From positions 1 through 13,930 of the forward strand of contig JALVWX010000059.1 in NCBI GenBank assembly GCA_027023165.1: a stretch of 13,930 nt of DNA, written 5' to 3'. The translations under genes and the position numbers were made by a program. Below are positions 1-6,829 of the stretch, in pieces. The notes under the pieces were generated by a model. The model searched no databases. It worked only from the letters and a program-made list of their open reading frames with translations, and was not told the DNA's origin. The first letter of the stretch is position 1. The number at the start of each line of letters is the position of its first letter. This DNA comes from Thermococcus sp. Lineage in GTDB: Archaea; Methanobacteriota_B; Thermococci; Thermococcales; Thermococcaceae.

Positions 1-1631
1 ACATCGTCGAGAAGGGCACCTGGAAGATAAAGGAGAAGTACATCGCCGAGAAGGAGGTCATGTACGTCCGCAACCCCGAGACCGGCAAGGGAACCGTTCT
101 CGTCAAGGTCGCCGACTTCCTCGGTCCAGAGTACGTCAAGAAGCAGGTCCTCACAGAGGAGCAGATCATCGAAGTGGCCAAGATGGGCGCCAAGATCGAG
201 GAGCACTACCAGTACCCGCAGGACATCGAGTGGGCCTACGACAAGGACGATGGCAAGCTCTACATCGTCCAGAGCAGGCCGATAACGACGCTCAAGGAGA
301 CCAAGACCGAGGAAGCTGAGGAGGTCACCGAGGAGATGGAGGTCATCCTCAAGGGTCTCGGAGCCTCACCGGGCGTTGGTGCCGGTAAGGTCGTCATAGT
401 CCTTGACGTCAACGACATCGACAAGGTCAAGGAGGGCGACGTCCTCGTTACCACGATGACCAACCCGGACATGGTTCCGGCCATGAAGAGGGCGAGCGCT
501 ATCGTTACCGACGAGGGCGGAAGGACCTGCCACGCGGCCATAGTCGGAAGGGAGCTCGGAATCCCGACCGTCGTCGGCACCAAGGAGGCCACCAAGAAGC
601 TCAAGGACGGCATGCTCATCACCGTCGACGGAACGAGGGGTGTCGTCTACAAGGGCATAGTCAAGAGCCTCGTCAAGAAGGAGGAGGAAGAGAAGGCCGA
701 AGCTAAGGTCGTCGTTGCCGGTGCCCCGCTCATCACCGCCACCGAGGTCAAGGTCAACGTCTCAATGCCTGAGGTCGCCGAGCGCGCGGCTGCCACCGGT
801 GCGGACGGCGTTGGACTCCTCAGGGCTGAGCACATGATCCTCGGAATAGGCGCCCACCCGGTCAAGTTCATCAAAGAGGGCAGGGAGGAGGAGCTTGTCG
901 AGAAGCTCGTCGAGGGCATCAGGAAGGTCGTCGAAGCCTTCTACCCAAGGCGCGTCTGGTACAGGACACTTGATGCTCCGACCAACGAGTTCCGCGAGCT
1001 TCCGGGCGGAGAGGATGAGCCGGTCGAGAGGAACCCGATGCTCGGCTGGCGCGGAATCAGGCGCGGCCTCGACCAGCCGGAGCTCCTCAGGGCCGAGTTC
1101 AAGGCCATCAAGAGGCTCGTTGATGAGGGCTACGACAACATTGGAGTAATGCTCCCGCTCGTCAGCCACCCAGAGCAGATCAGGAAGGCCAAGGAGATCG
1201 CCCTCTCAGTCGGCCTCGTCCCGCACAAGGACGTCGAGTGGGGCGTCATGGTCGAGACCCCGGCGAGCGCCCTCATCATCGAGGACCTCATCAAGGAGGG
1301 CCTTGACTTCATCAGCTTCGGCACCAACGACCTCACCCAGTACACCCTCGCCATTGACAGGGACAACGAGCGCGTCTTCAAGCTCTACGACGAGAAGCAC
1401 CCGGCCGTTCTCAAGCTCATCGAGAACGTCATCAAGGTCGCCAAGAAGTACGGCGTCGAGACCAGCATCTGCGGACAGGCCGGAAGCGACCCGAAGATGG
1501 TCAGGAAGCTCGTCAGGATGGGCATCGACAGCGTCTCAGCGAACCCCGACGCGGTAGAGCTTATCAGGAAGACCGTCGCCAGGGAAGAGGCCAGGATCAG
1601 GCTCGAGGCCGCCAGGAAGGTCCTCGAGTGA
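1..1631 (+). CDS. ppsA: Phosphoenolpyruvate synthase (pyruvate, water dikinase), 5'-truncated by window
   Basis: Converts pyruvate, ATP and water to phosphoenolpyruvate, AMP and phosphate; in Thermococcales it links pyruvate and PEP in central carbon metabolism in the cytoplasm. The frame is open from base 3, so the first ATG at 60 is internal and the N-terminal ATP-grasp part lies mostly outside the window. What remains is the end of the ATP-binding domain (IVQSRPIT), the swivelling phosphohistidine domain with GGRTCHAAIVGRE (the phosphorylated His is codon 531-533), and the C-terminal PEP/pyruvate-binding TIM barrel with VMVETPAS, SFGTNDLTQY and the catalytic Cys in SICGQA (codon 1470-1472). 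All key residues in the visible part are intact. Codon use is strongly biased to GTC, CTC, ATC and AAG, as in highly expressed genes. A terminator-like hairpin begins at its stop codon, so it is probably the last gene of its transcript. Confidence 0.97.
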   Translation, partial: IVEKGTWKIKEKYIAEKEVMYVRNPETGKGTVLVKVADFLGPEYVKKQVLTEEQIIEVAKMGAKIEEHYQYPQDIEWAYDKDDGKLYIVQSRPITTLKETKTEEAEEVTEEMEVILKGLGASPGVGAGKVVIVLDVNDIDKVKEGDVLVTTMTNPDMVPAMKRASAIVTDEGGRTCHAAIVGRELGIPTVVGTKEATKKLKDGMLITVDGTRGVVYKGIVKSLVKKEEEEKAEAKVVVAGAPLITATEVKVNVSMPEVAERAAATGADGVGLLRAEHMILGIGAHPVKFIKEGREEELVEKLVEGIRKVVEAFYPRRVWYRTLDAPTNEFRELPGGEDEPVERNPMLGWRGIRRGLDQPELLRAEFKAIKRLVDEGYDNIGVMLPLVSHPEQIRKAKEIALSVGLVPHKDVEWGVMVETPASALIIEDLIKEGLDFISFGTNDLTQYTLAIDRDNERVFKLYDEKHPAVLKLIENVIKVAKKYGVETSICGQAGSDPKMVRKLVRMGIDSVSANPDAVELIRKTVAREEARIRLEAARKVLE

Positions 1632-1680
1632 AGCCTTTTCGGCTTCCTCTTTTCCAAGTTTGGCTTCCTATTCTTCTTTC
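1630..1680 (+). terminator. Hairpin plus pyrimidine-rich tail after ppsA
   Basis: A perfect 6-bp stem GAAGCC/GGCTTC with a 5-base loop spans 1630-1646 and overlaps the ppsA stop codon. It is followed by T/C-rich DNA (CTCTTTTCC, TATTCTTCTTTCC) up to about 1680. Archaeal termination depends mainly on T-rich tracts on the non-template strand, so the tail is the stronger evidence. It separates ppsA from the restriction-modification genes. Confidence 0.6.
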
Positions 1681-1706
1681 CTAAATCCCTCTCAGAGTCA
1701 CCGGAG

Positions 1707-1720
1707 AATTTTTAATTTAA
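1707..1720 (+). promoter_or_regulatory. Box A promoter for the restriction-modification genes
   Basis: The AT-rich stretch AATTTTTAATTTAA is a plausible TATA box. Transcription would start about 20-27 bases downstream, near 1735-1740. That lies after the GTG at 1734 and just before the ATG at 1749, which favours the ATG as the real start of the downstream gene. Confidence 0.5.
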
Positions 1721-1748
1721 ACACCAAGATGTTGTGAGGGTGAAAATA

Positions 1749-3698
1749 ATGAGGCGTAGAGTTAAACAGTTAACTCTCAATGGAGAAGTTATTCAAACTT
1801 TAAAAACCCAAGAGTCAACAATTCCCCCGGGGAAAATAAAATGTGTTGTTACCGGAAAACTCCGGAAGGACACTCCTGAGGAGCGGGTAAGACAGGAGAT
1901 AGCCAGAGAACTGATAGAAGTTTATGGTTACTCTCCCAATGACATGGAGGTAGAGTTTCCAATCAAAATGGGTCGAGAGAAAAAACGGGCAGACCTAGTG
2001 ATATTCTACGAAGGGAAAACCCACAAGCAGGAAAACGTCTACATAATTGTTGAGGCCAAAAGAGAAGATGTCAAGCCATCCGATAAAAAGGAAGGCATCT
2101 CACAGCTTAAAAGTTATCTATCCGCCTGCAGAAATGCAAAGTTTGGAATATGGGTGGGTAGTGAAAGAATAGTGTATCAGGTAGTGGAGAAAAAAGGCAT
2201 CGTTGAATTTGTTCAAATAACAGACATCCCAAGAAAAGGTGAAAAAACCGTTCCAAAGCCTACACATGGGACATTAAAGCCAGCAACCAATCTCAAAAGT
2301 GTATTTAGGAGAATTCACAATTACATCCATGCAAATCAGGGTCTTCCCAAAGACCAAGCCTTTGAAGAGCTATTGAAATTAATTTTCATTAAAGTCTACG
2401 ACGAGCAATTCAATCCTTCGCTCAAGTTTTATGTCCTTCACGATGAAGACCCCCAACAGGTAAGAAACAGGCTTGAAGATATTTTTGAAAAGGTGAAGAG
2501 GAAGTACCGGTACATCTTCGACGAAAACGAATCAATAAAACTGAACGATAAGGTTCTTACTTATGTCGTGTCAGAGCTACAACGCTTTAGTCTTGTCAAC
2601 ACGGATATTGATGTTAAGGGAGAGGCCTACGAGGAGATAGTCGGTTCGAACCTCAGGGGAGACAGAGGTGAATTTTTCACACCCAGAACAGTATGCAGAA
2701 TGACCGCAGAAATGGTTCTGGCACTTTTTAAAGAGGAGGATATCATGAACCCCGGGGGAGTGAGAATCCTTGATCCTGCAGTTGGCACAGGAGGATTCCT
2801 AATAGCAATAATACACCACATCAAAAAGTTACTTGAATCGAAGGGCTATCGCCATGATTTACTGAGGGATACCCTAGCAGAAATTGCTAAGGCAAACCTA
2901 TTTGGGATAGACTTTAACCCGCTCTTAGTCAAAGCCGCCCAGATGAACATGGTTATGCACGGAGACGGTTCATCGAACATAGTCCATGCCAACTCTCTGG
3001 AGCATCCATCAAAGTGGAGCGATGATGTTCTCAGAACACTGTTTCCAGAGGACATCAAGAAATTTGGCAGTATTGAGAAGTTCAGGAAACATCTAGCAGC
3101 CCTTGAAAAGCCCGAAGAAATTGAAAACGCAATATCCCGTTTCGACGTTGTAATAACCAATCCCCCATTTGGATCCAAGCTTCCAATAGATAACCCCGAA
3201 ATACTGTCCCAATACGAGATAACGACGTTCGAATCTACAAGTCCAAGAAGTTCTCTCCCACCGGAGCAGCTGTTTATCGAGAGAACCCTCCAGTTCCTTA
3301 AGCCAGGAGGTATTCTCGGCATAGTTCTCCCAGACAGTATATTAAGCAATCCTGGCCTTACATGGCTACGTAAGTGGATACTACAAAAGGCAAGGGTAAT
3401 CGCAAGCATAGACCTCCCGACCGAGACATTTGAACCACATACCGGCACGCAAACCAGCGTGTTGATACTCCAGAAGAAGCATCCCTACGAAGTAGGGAAA
3501 CTCGATGATGATTACGAGATATTCATGGCGATTCCGGAGAAAGTAGGACACGATAGGAGAGGAAATCCTCTTTACAAAATGACCCCAGACGGCAAAAAGT
3601 TAGTTGACGAGAAGGGTAATGAGATAATAGATGATGACTTACCAACGGTTGCAGAACTCTTTAAGAAGTGGGCCAAAGGAAGGGGGCTGGCTCCATGA
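1749..3698 (+). CDS. Fused restriction nuclease-N6-adenine DNA methyltransferase (HsdM-like, HSDR_N domain)
   Basis: Predicted to methylate adenine, and probably to cut DNA, with its partner specificity subunit. In 649-residue numbering, residues about 40-160 form an HSDR_N-type PD-(D/E)xK nuclease: D82 in RADLVIF, E102 and K104 in VEAKRE, and the RecB-family QxxxY motif (Q119, Y123) in SQLKSYL. Residues about 180-290 look helical, like the N-terminal domain of type I methyltransferases. The methyltransferase domain has SAM motif ILDPAVGTGGF (about 340-350) and catalytic NPPF (471-474). No helicase motifs are visible. I chose ATG 1749 because GAGGGTGA at 1736-1743 is well spaced before it; GTG 1734 in the same frame would add five residues. 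The gene is AT-rich against its flanks, suggesting transfer, and its stop overlaps the next start. Domains are clear; active cleavage is inferred. Annotation pipelines may call it simply 'type I restriction subunit M' or 'N-6 DNA methylase'. Confidence 0.9.
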   Translation: MRRRVKQLTLNGEVIQTLKTQESTIPPGKIKCVVTGKLRKDTPEERVRQEIARELIEVYGYSPNDMEVEFPIKMGREKKRADLVIFYEGKTHKQENVYIIVEAKREDVKPSDKKEGISQLKSYLSACRNAKFGIWVGSERIVYQVVEKKGIVEFVQITDIPRKGEKTVPKPTHGTLKPATNLKSVFRRIHNYIHANQGLPKDQAFEELLKLIFIKVYDEQFNPSLKFYVLHDEDPQQVRNRLEDIFEKVKRKYRYIFDENESIKLNDKVLTYVVSELQRFSLVNTDIDVKGEAYEEIVGSNLRGDRGEFFTPRTVCRMTAEMVLALFKEEDIMNPGGVRILDPAVGTGGFLIAIIHHIKKLLESKGYRHDLLRDTLAEIAKANLFGIDFNPLLVKAAQMNMVMHGDGSSNIVHANSLEHPSKWSDDVLRTLFPEDIKKFGSIEKFRKHLAALEKPEEIENAISRFDVVITNPPFGSKLPIDNPEILSQYEITTFESTSPRSSLPPEQLFIERTLQFLKPGGILGIVLPDSILSNPGLTWLRKWILQKARVIASIDLPTETFEPHTGTQTSVLILQKKHPYEVGKLDDDYEIFMAIPEKVGHDRRGNPLYKMTPDGKKLVDEKGNEIIDDDLPTVAELFKKWAKGRGLAP

Positions 3699-5116
3699 AT
3701 GATGTTAAGTGGGTTAGTGTTCCAAGTCCCTTTATTTTTAAAGAAGATGAACTTAGGTTGGATGCAGAATTTTATAGCAAGGAGCGTCTAAAGGCTCAAG
3801 TACTAATCGAGGAACTCAAAAAACAAGGTATTGAGATCTTAAATGTAGGGGATAACTCGGTTGTCAAAGACATCTTTTGGCCAGGTAGGTTTAAACGAAA
3901 GTACGTAAGCTCCAAAGAAGGAAAACCCTTTCTAACTCCTAAAGAAATTTTTACATTTAAAATTTCTCCCAGAAAATTCGTGACAGGGTATCCTAAAGAC
4001 GTAGAGATCAAAAAGGATTGGATATTAGTAACAAGATCCGGATCTGTTGGTCGGCTGATAATCTCAAATTCAATACTCACAGAATTCATACTGTCCGATG
4101 ATATAATCAGAGTAATTCCTAATTCAGAGTTCCCTTTTGGATACATCTATGCCTACCTTAACACTTGGATTGGCCAAGCATTCTTAACCAAAACCAACTA
4201 CGGAGGGCCTATCAAGCACATAGAGCCCCATCATGTTGCCAGTATCCCAATTCCCATTGTAGATGAGGACATTATACTGGAAGTGAACAAAAAAATCCTC
4301 AAAGCCCATAAAATGCGTGAGGAAGCGCAACTTAAGCTCAGTGAGGCCGAGGAACTCTTTTACCAAGAACTTAATCTTTCCAGCATTGACGAAGACGACG
4401 TGGAATACTTTGGAGGAGAAGCGGGAAGGAAAGTTAAGGCTTTTACAGTAAGGGCTAGCGAGCTTGATCTGAGATTTGATGCATCTTATCATATACCGAT
4501 CTCACGAAAGATTCAAGAAGAAATAACAAAGACAGGGGCTTTTACACAATTTAAGGAGATTGTGTCCTGGATTTTTGTTCCCTCCCGCTTTAAAAGAGTT
4601 TACGTAGAAAGTGATGATGGAATACCCTTTTTGCAGGGCTCTCACTTACCACTAGTGAAGTTTTTTGATATAAAATACCTCTGGAAAAAAGCTCCAAATA
4701 TAGAGTCCCTCTTAATAAAAAGAGGATGGATCTTGATGAGCAGATCCGGGACAGTTGGGAATGTTGCACTAGCTACGAAACCCATTGAAAATTGGGCTGC
4801 CAGTGAACATGTTATCAGAATAGTGCCTAAGGATGACGTGAATCCTGGTTACCTGTGGATGGCGCTTACTTCAATATATGGACAAGTCCAGATAAAAGCA
4901 AAGATATATGGAGGCGTTGTTGATGAGATTGCAGAGAGGAATACATCGCTCCTAGAGAGTATTCTTCTGCCACTTCCTAACAAGTCAATCCAAGACAAAA
5001 TCGGCAATCTTGTCATTGAGGCCTATGAACTCAAGGATAAAGCCAATATGCTGGAGCAGGAAGCAGTATCCATGCTTGAGAAGCATTTAGAAGAACTCAG
5101 CGGCGTTTCACTTTGA
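3695..5116 (+). CDS. Restriction-modification DNA specificity subunit (HsdS-like), two target recognition domains
   Basis: Recognises the DNA target for the upstream nuclease-methyltransferase. The 473-residue chain has the twofold layout of HsdS proteins. The first half opens with LRLDAEFY (about 20-27) and carries RFKRKYV (65-71) and RSGSVG (114-119). The second half opens with LDLRFDASYH (about 257-266) and carries RFKRVYV (298-304) and RSGTVG (350-355). Each half ends in a polar, helix-forming segment (about 190-225 and 430-468), the usual spacer helices between recognition domains. ATG 3695 overlaps the upstream TGA as ATGA, indicating translational coupling, with GGAAGGGGG just upstream as ribosome binding site. 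An in-frame GTG at 3668 lies inside the upstream gene and is less likely. The recognition domains differ from each other, so a bipartite asymmetric target is expected; the sequence itself cannot be predicted from here. Confidence 0.92.
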   Translation: MNDVKWVSVPSPFIFKEDELRLDAEFYSKERLKAQVLIEELKKQGIEILNVGDNSVVKDIFWPGRFKRKYVSSKEGKPFLTPKEIFTFKISPRKFVTGYPKDVEIKKDWILVTRSGSVGRLIISNSILTEFILSDDIIRVIPNSEFPFGYIYAYLNTWIGQAFLTKTNYGGPIKHIEPHHVASIPIPIVDEDIILEVNKKILKAHKMREEAQLKLSEAEELFYQELNLSSIDEDDVEYFGGEAGRKVKAFTVRASELDLRFDASYHIPISRKIQEEITKTGAFTQFKEIVSWIFVPSRFKRVYVESDDGIPFLQGSHLPLVKFFDIKYLWKKAPNIESLLIKRGWILMSRSGTVGNVALATKPIENWAASEHVIRIVPKDDVNPGYLWMALTSIYGQVQIKAKIYGGVVDEIAERNTSLLESILLPLPNKSIQDKIGNLVIEAYELKDKANMLEQEAVSMLEKHLEELSGVSL

Positions 5117-5145
5117 GCTTTTATCCTCTTGATTTGATTTTTAAC
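5117..5145 (+). promoter_or_regulatory. T-rich region after hsdS: terminator and/or box A for the small gene
   Basis: Directly after the hsdS stop comes CTTTTATCC (5118-5126), then a T-rich run (TTGATTTGATTTTT, 5129-5142). The T-run could end the upstream transcript. CTTTTATC could equally be a box A, placing a start near 5148, ahead of the small gene at 5180. The sequence alone does not decide between the two. Confidence 0.35.
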
Positions 5146-5179
5146 TATCAAGGACGATAGCAACCTGAGGTGTGTTGAA

Positions 5180-5335
5180 TTGGATGGTAAGAACACTCAT
5201 TCCCAGGAATCCCAGAAAAGAAGGCCGAATCTCTCCAAGTTCTTTGATATTCTTGAGATTGAGGTCAAAAACAAGAATGTGGACATTGAAAAGAAGCTTA
5301 TAATTGAATTTTGTGAGTATATCTTAACCGAGTAG
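5180..5335 (+). CDS. Small hypothetical protein, 51 aa, third gene of the restriction-modification island
   Basis: I do not recognise this protein. The frame runs from TTG 5180 to TAG 5333-5335 and is preceded by an excellent archaeal ribosome binding site, GAGGTG at 5167-5172, seven bases before the TTG. There is no in-frame ATG or GTG nearby, which explains why it is easily missed. The first 17 residues are polar and basic (includes SQKRRP). The remainder, from about LSKFFDILEIEV to the end, looks like one or two amphipathic segments (EKKLIIEFCEYILTE). There is no signal peptide, membrane segment or zinc motif. It shares the AT-rich composition of the two genes before it and lies 63 bases after hsdS. 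A role as accessory factor, inhibitor or regulator of the module is only a guess. Confidence 0.55.
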   Translation: MDGKNTHSQESQKRRPNLSKFFDILEIEVKNKNVDIEKKLIIEFCEYILTE

Positions 5336-5359
5336 CTGGCCCTTTTATCCATCCTAAAG

Positions 5360-5367
5360 TTTTTATA
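5360..5367 (+). promoter_or_regulatory. Box A promoter of the first MATE gene
   Basis: TTTTTATA lies 24 bases before the ATG at 5391, so the transcript would start at or within a few bases of the start codon, giving a leaderless or nearly leaderless mRNA. The 29 bases from 5360 match 25 of 29 bases at 6793-6821 ahead of the second MATE gene, including an identical CGTTTCGATTGC. Confidence 0.65.
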
Positions 5368-5390
5368 CCAACGTTTCGATTGCTGTCTTA

Positions 5391-6790
5391 ATGGGGCGTG
5401 AAGTTGAGGCGATGCGCGAGCAGATCGTCAGCGGGCCGATAGTGAAGACACTCATCGTGTTAGCGTATCCCTTAATCATCAACAGGCTCGTTCAGGTTCT
5501 CTACAACCTCACCGACACATACTGGCTCGGCAAGCTCGGCAGGGAGCAGCTGGCTGCACCTGGAACTGCCTGGCCCCTCGTGTGGTTCTTCATGAGCATA
5601 GGTATGGGTTTTGCCACCGCTGGCTTCGCCTTCGTTAGCCAGTACGTTGGGGCCAAAGAGTACGAGAAAGCCAACAGGGCGGCTGGAGCGCTCTATTCAC
5701 TTATGATGCTCTTCGCTGGTGGGGTTGGGCTTTTTGGCGTTGTCTCGGCGCCTTACCTCTTAGCGTTCATGAACGTGAGCGACACGGTTTACCCCTACGC
5801 CCTCAGCTACACGAGGGTAATCTTCGCCGGGATTCCGTTTTCGTTCACCCTCTTTGCCTTTAACTTCTGCTCAGGGCTATAGGGGACACGAAGACGCCGG
5901 TTAAGATAAACGTCGGCACCGTTCTCCTAAACCTCGTCCTGGATCCCTTCTTCATCTTCGGGTGGGGTCCTTTCCCCGAACTTGGAGTTACAGGTGCGGC
6001 AGTCGCGACGATGCTTTCCAACAGCCTCGGTTCCCTCATCGGCGGCTACCTGCTCTTCAAGGGGCGGGTTGGAATACACCTGAGCCTTGAAACCCTTAAG
6101 CCGGACAGGCACTTCTACGGCAGGATCTTCCGCGTTGGAATACCCTCCAGCGTAGGCTCCTCCACGACGGCCCTCGGCTTCGTCATCCTGGCCAGGATAA
6201 TCTTCACCCTCGGCGGACAGTATGGAAACGCCGATGTGGCCTTCGCGACATACAGTATAACCAACAGACTAACCAACTTCATGTTCGCCTTCTCCGACGG
6301 AATAAGCATGGCGATGGGAACCATGGTCGGCCAGACCATTGGGGCGAAGCTCTACGACAGGGCAAAGACCATAGCCGAGAGGACAATGGCAATAAACTTC
6401 ACGATACTCGGCGCCGGAACGCTCCTCTTCATACTCTTCCGCGTGCCCATCTTCAGGTTCTTCATCAACGACCCTGCGATAATAGCCGAGAGCGCCAAGG
6501 TGGTTAAATACTTCGCGGCTTCACTGCCGTTCTTCGGCATATTCTCGGCAGTAAACGGGGTTTTCCAGAGCGCAGGGCACACGAAGAAGAGCATGGTCCT
6601 CAGCATGTTCCGCCTCTGGGGACTCAGGCTCCCCCTCAGCTACGGACTTGGGGTTTTAATGAGGGACACCGCCGGAATCTGGCTTGGGATGGGGCTGAGT
6701 AACTTCTTAGGGGCCGTTGTAGCTCTCGCCTGGTTCCTTCGCGGGAGCTGGATGGTCAGAATAATCGAGGAAAGGGCTTCCAAAGCATAA
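5391..6790 (+). pseudogene. MATE-family efflux transporter, broken by a one-base frameshift
   Basis: MATE proteins are 12-helix membrane antiporters that export drugs or metabolites using Na+ or H+ gradients. The first frame runs from ATG 5391 to TAG 5880-5882 (163 residues, ending CSGL). The rest continues in the -1 frame to TAA at 6790. Aligned with the neighbour at 6830, the shift falls at about 5864-5868: the neighbour reads FSALMRATGDTKTP where this gene would read FNxLLRAIGDTKTP if one base were restored. Restored length is about 466 residues, close to the neighbour's 478, and no other stop interrupts the rest. The two proteins look roughly 60% identical by eye. Reading past the shift stays open, with conserved motifs such as GMGLSNFLGA, so the lesion is recent or a sequencing error. 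I see no classical -1 slippery heptamer. ATG 5391 is placed by the promoter; Met at 5412 is an alternative start. Confidence 0.85.
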
Positions 6791-6792
6791 AC

Positions 6793-6800
6793 CTTTTATA
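6793..6800 (+). promoter_or_regulatory. Box A promoter of the second MATE gene
   Basis: CTTTTATA starts three bases after the stop of the first MATE gene. A transcription start about 24 bases downstream falls at about 6824, next to the candidate start codons TTG 6824 and ATG 6830. It is nearly identical to the promoter at 5360, so each copy of the tandem pair has its own promoter. Confidence 0.65.
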
Positions 6801-6829
6801 GCAGCGTTTCGATTGCGGTCTGATTGACG

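Noticed and set aside
2846..3448. Minus-strand open frame of 200 codons within the methyltransferase gene
   Set aside because: Opposite the conserved methyltransferase motifs, with no start signals; treated as chance.
3668..3694. GTG 3668 as the start of the specificity subunit
   Set aside because: It would lengthen the overlap with the methyltransferase gene, while ATG 3695 gives the typical ATGA coupling with a purine-rich ribosome binding site and the conserved N-terminus begins after it.
5118..5350. Direct repeat CTTTTATCC at 5118-5126 and 5342-5350 as an insertion-site duplication around the small gene
   Set aside because: Nine bases of a box A or T-rich terminator-like sequence are expected to recur in archaeal intergenic DNA, and no mobile element lies between them.
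5862..5882. Programmed -1 frameshifting to make full-length first MATE protein
   Set aside because: The local sequence CTTTAACTTCTG does not form a usable X XXY YYZ slippery heptamer and no clear downstream structure was seen; a lesion or sequencing error is simpler.
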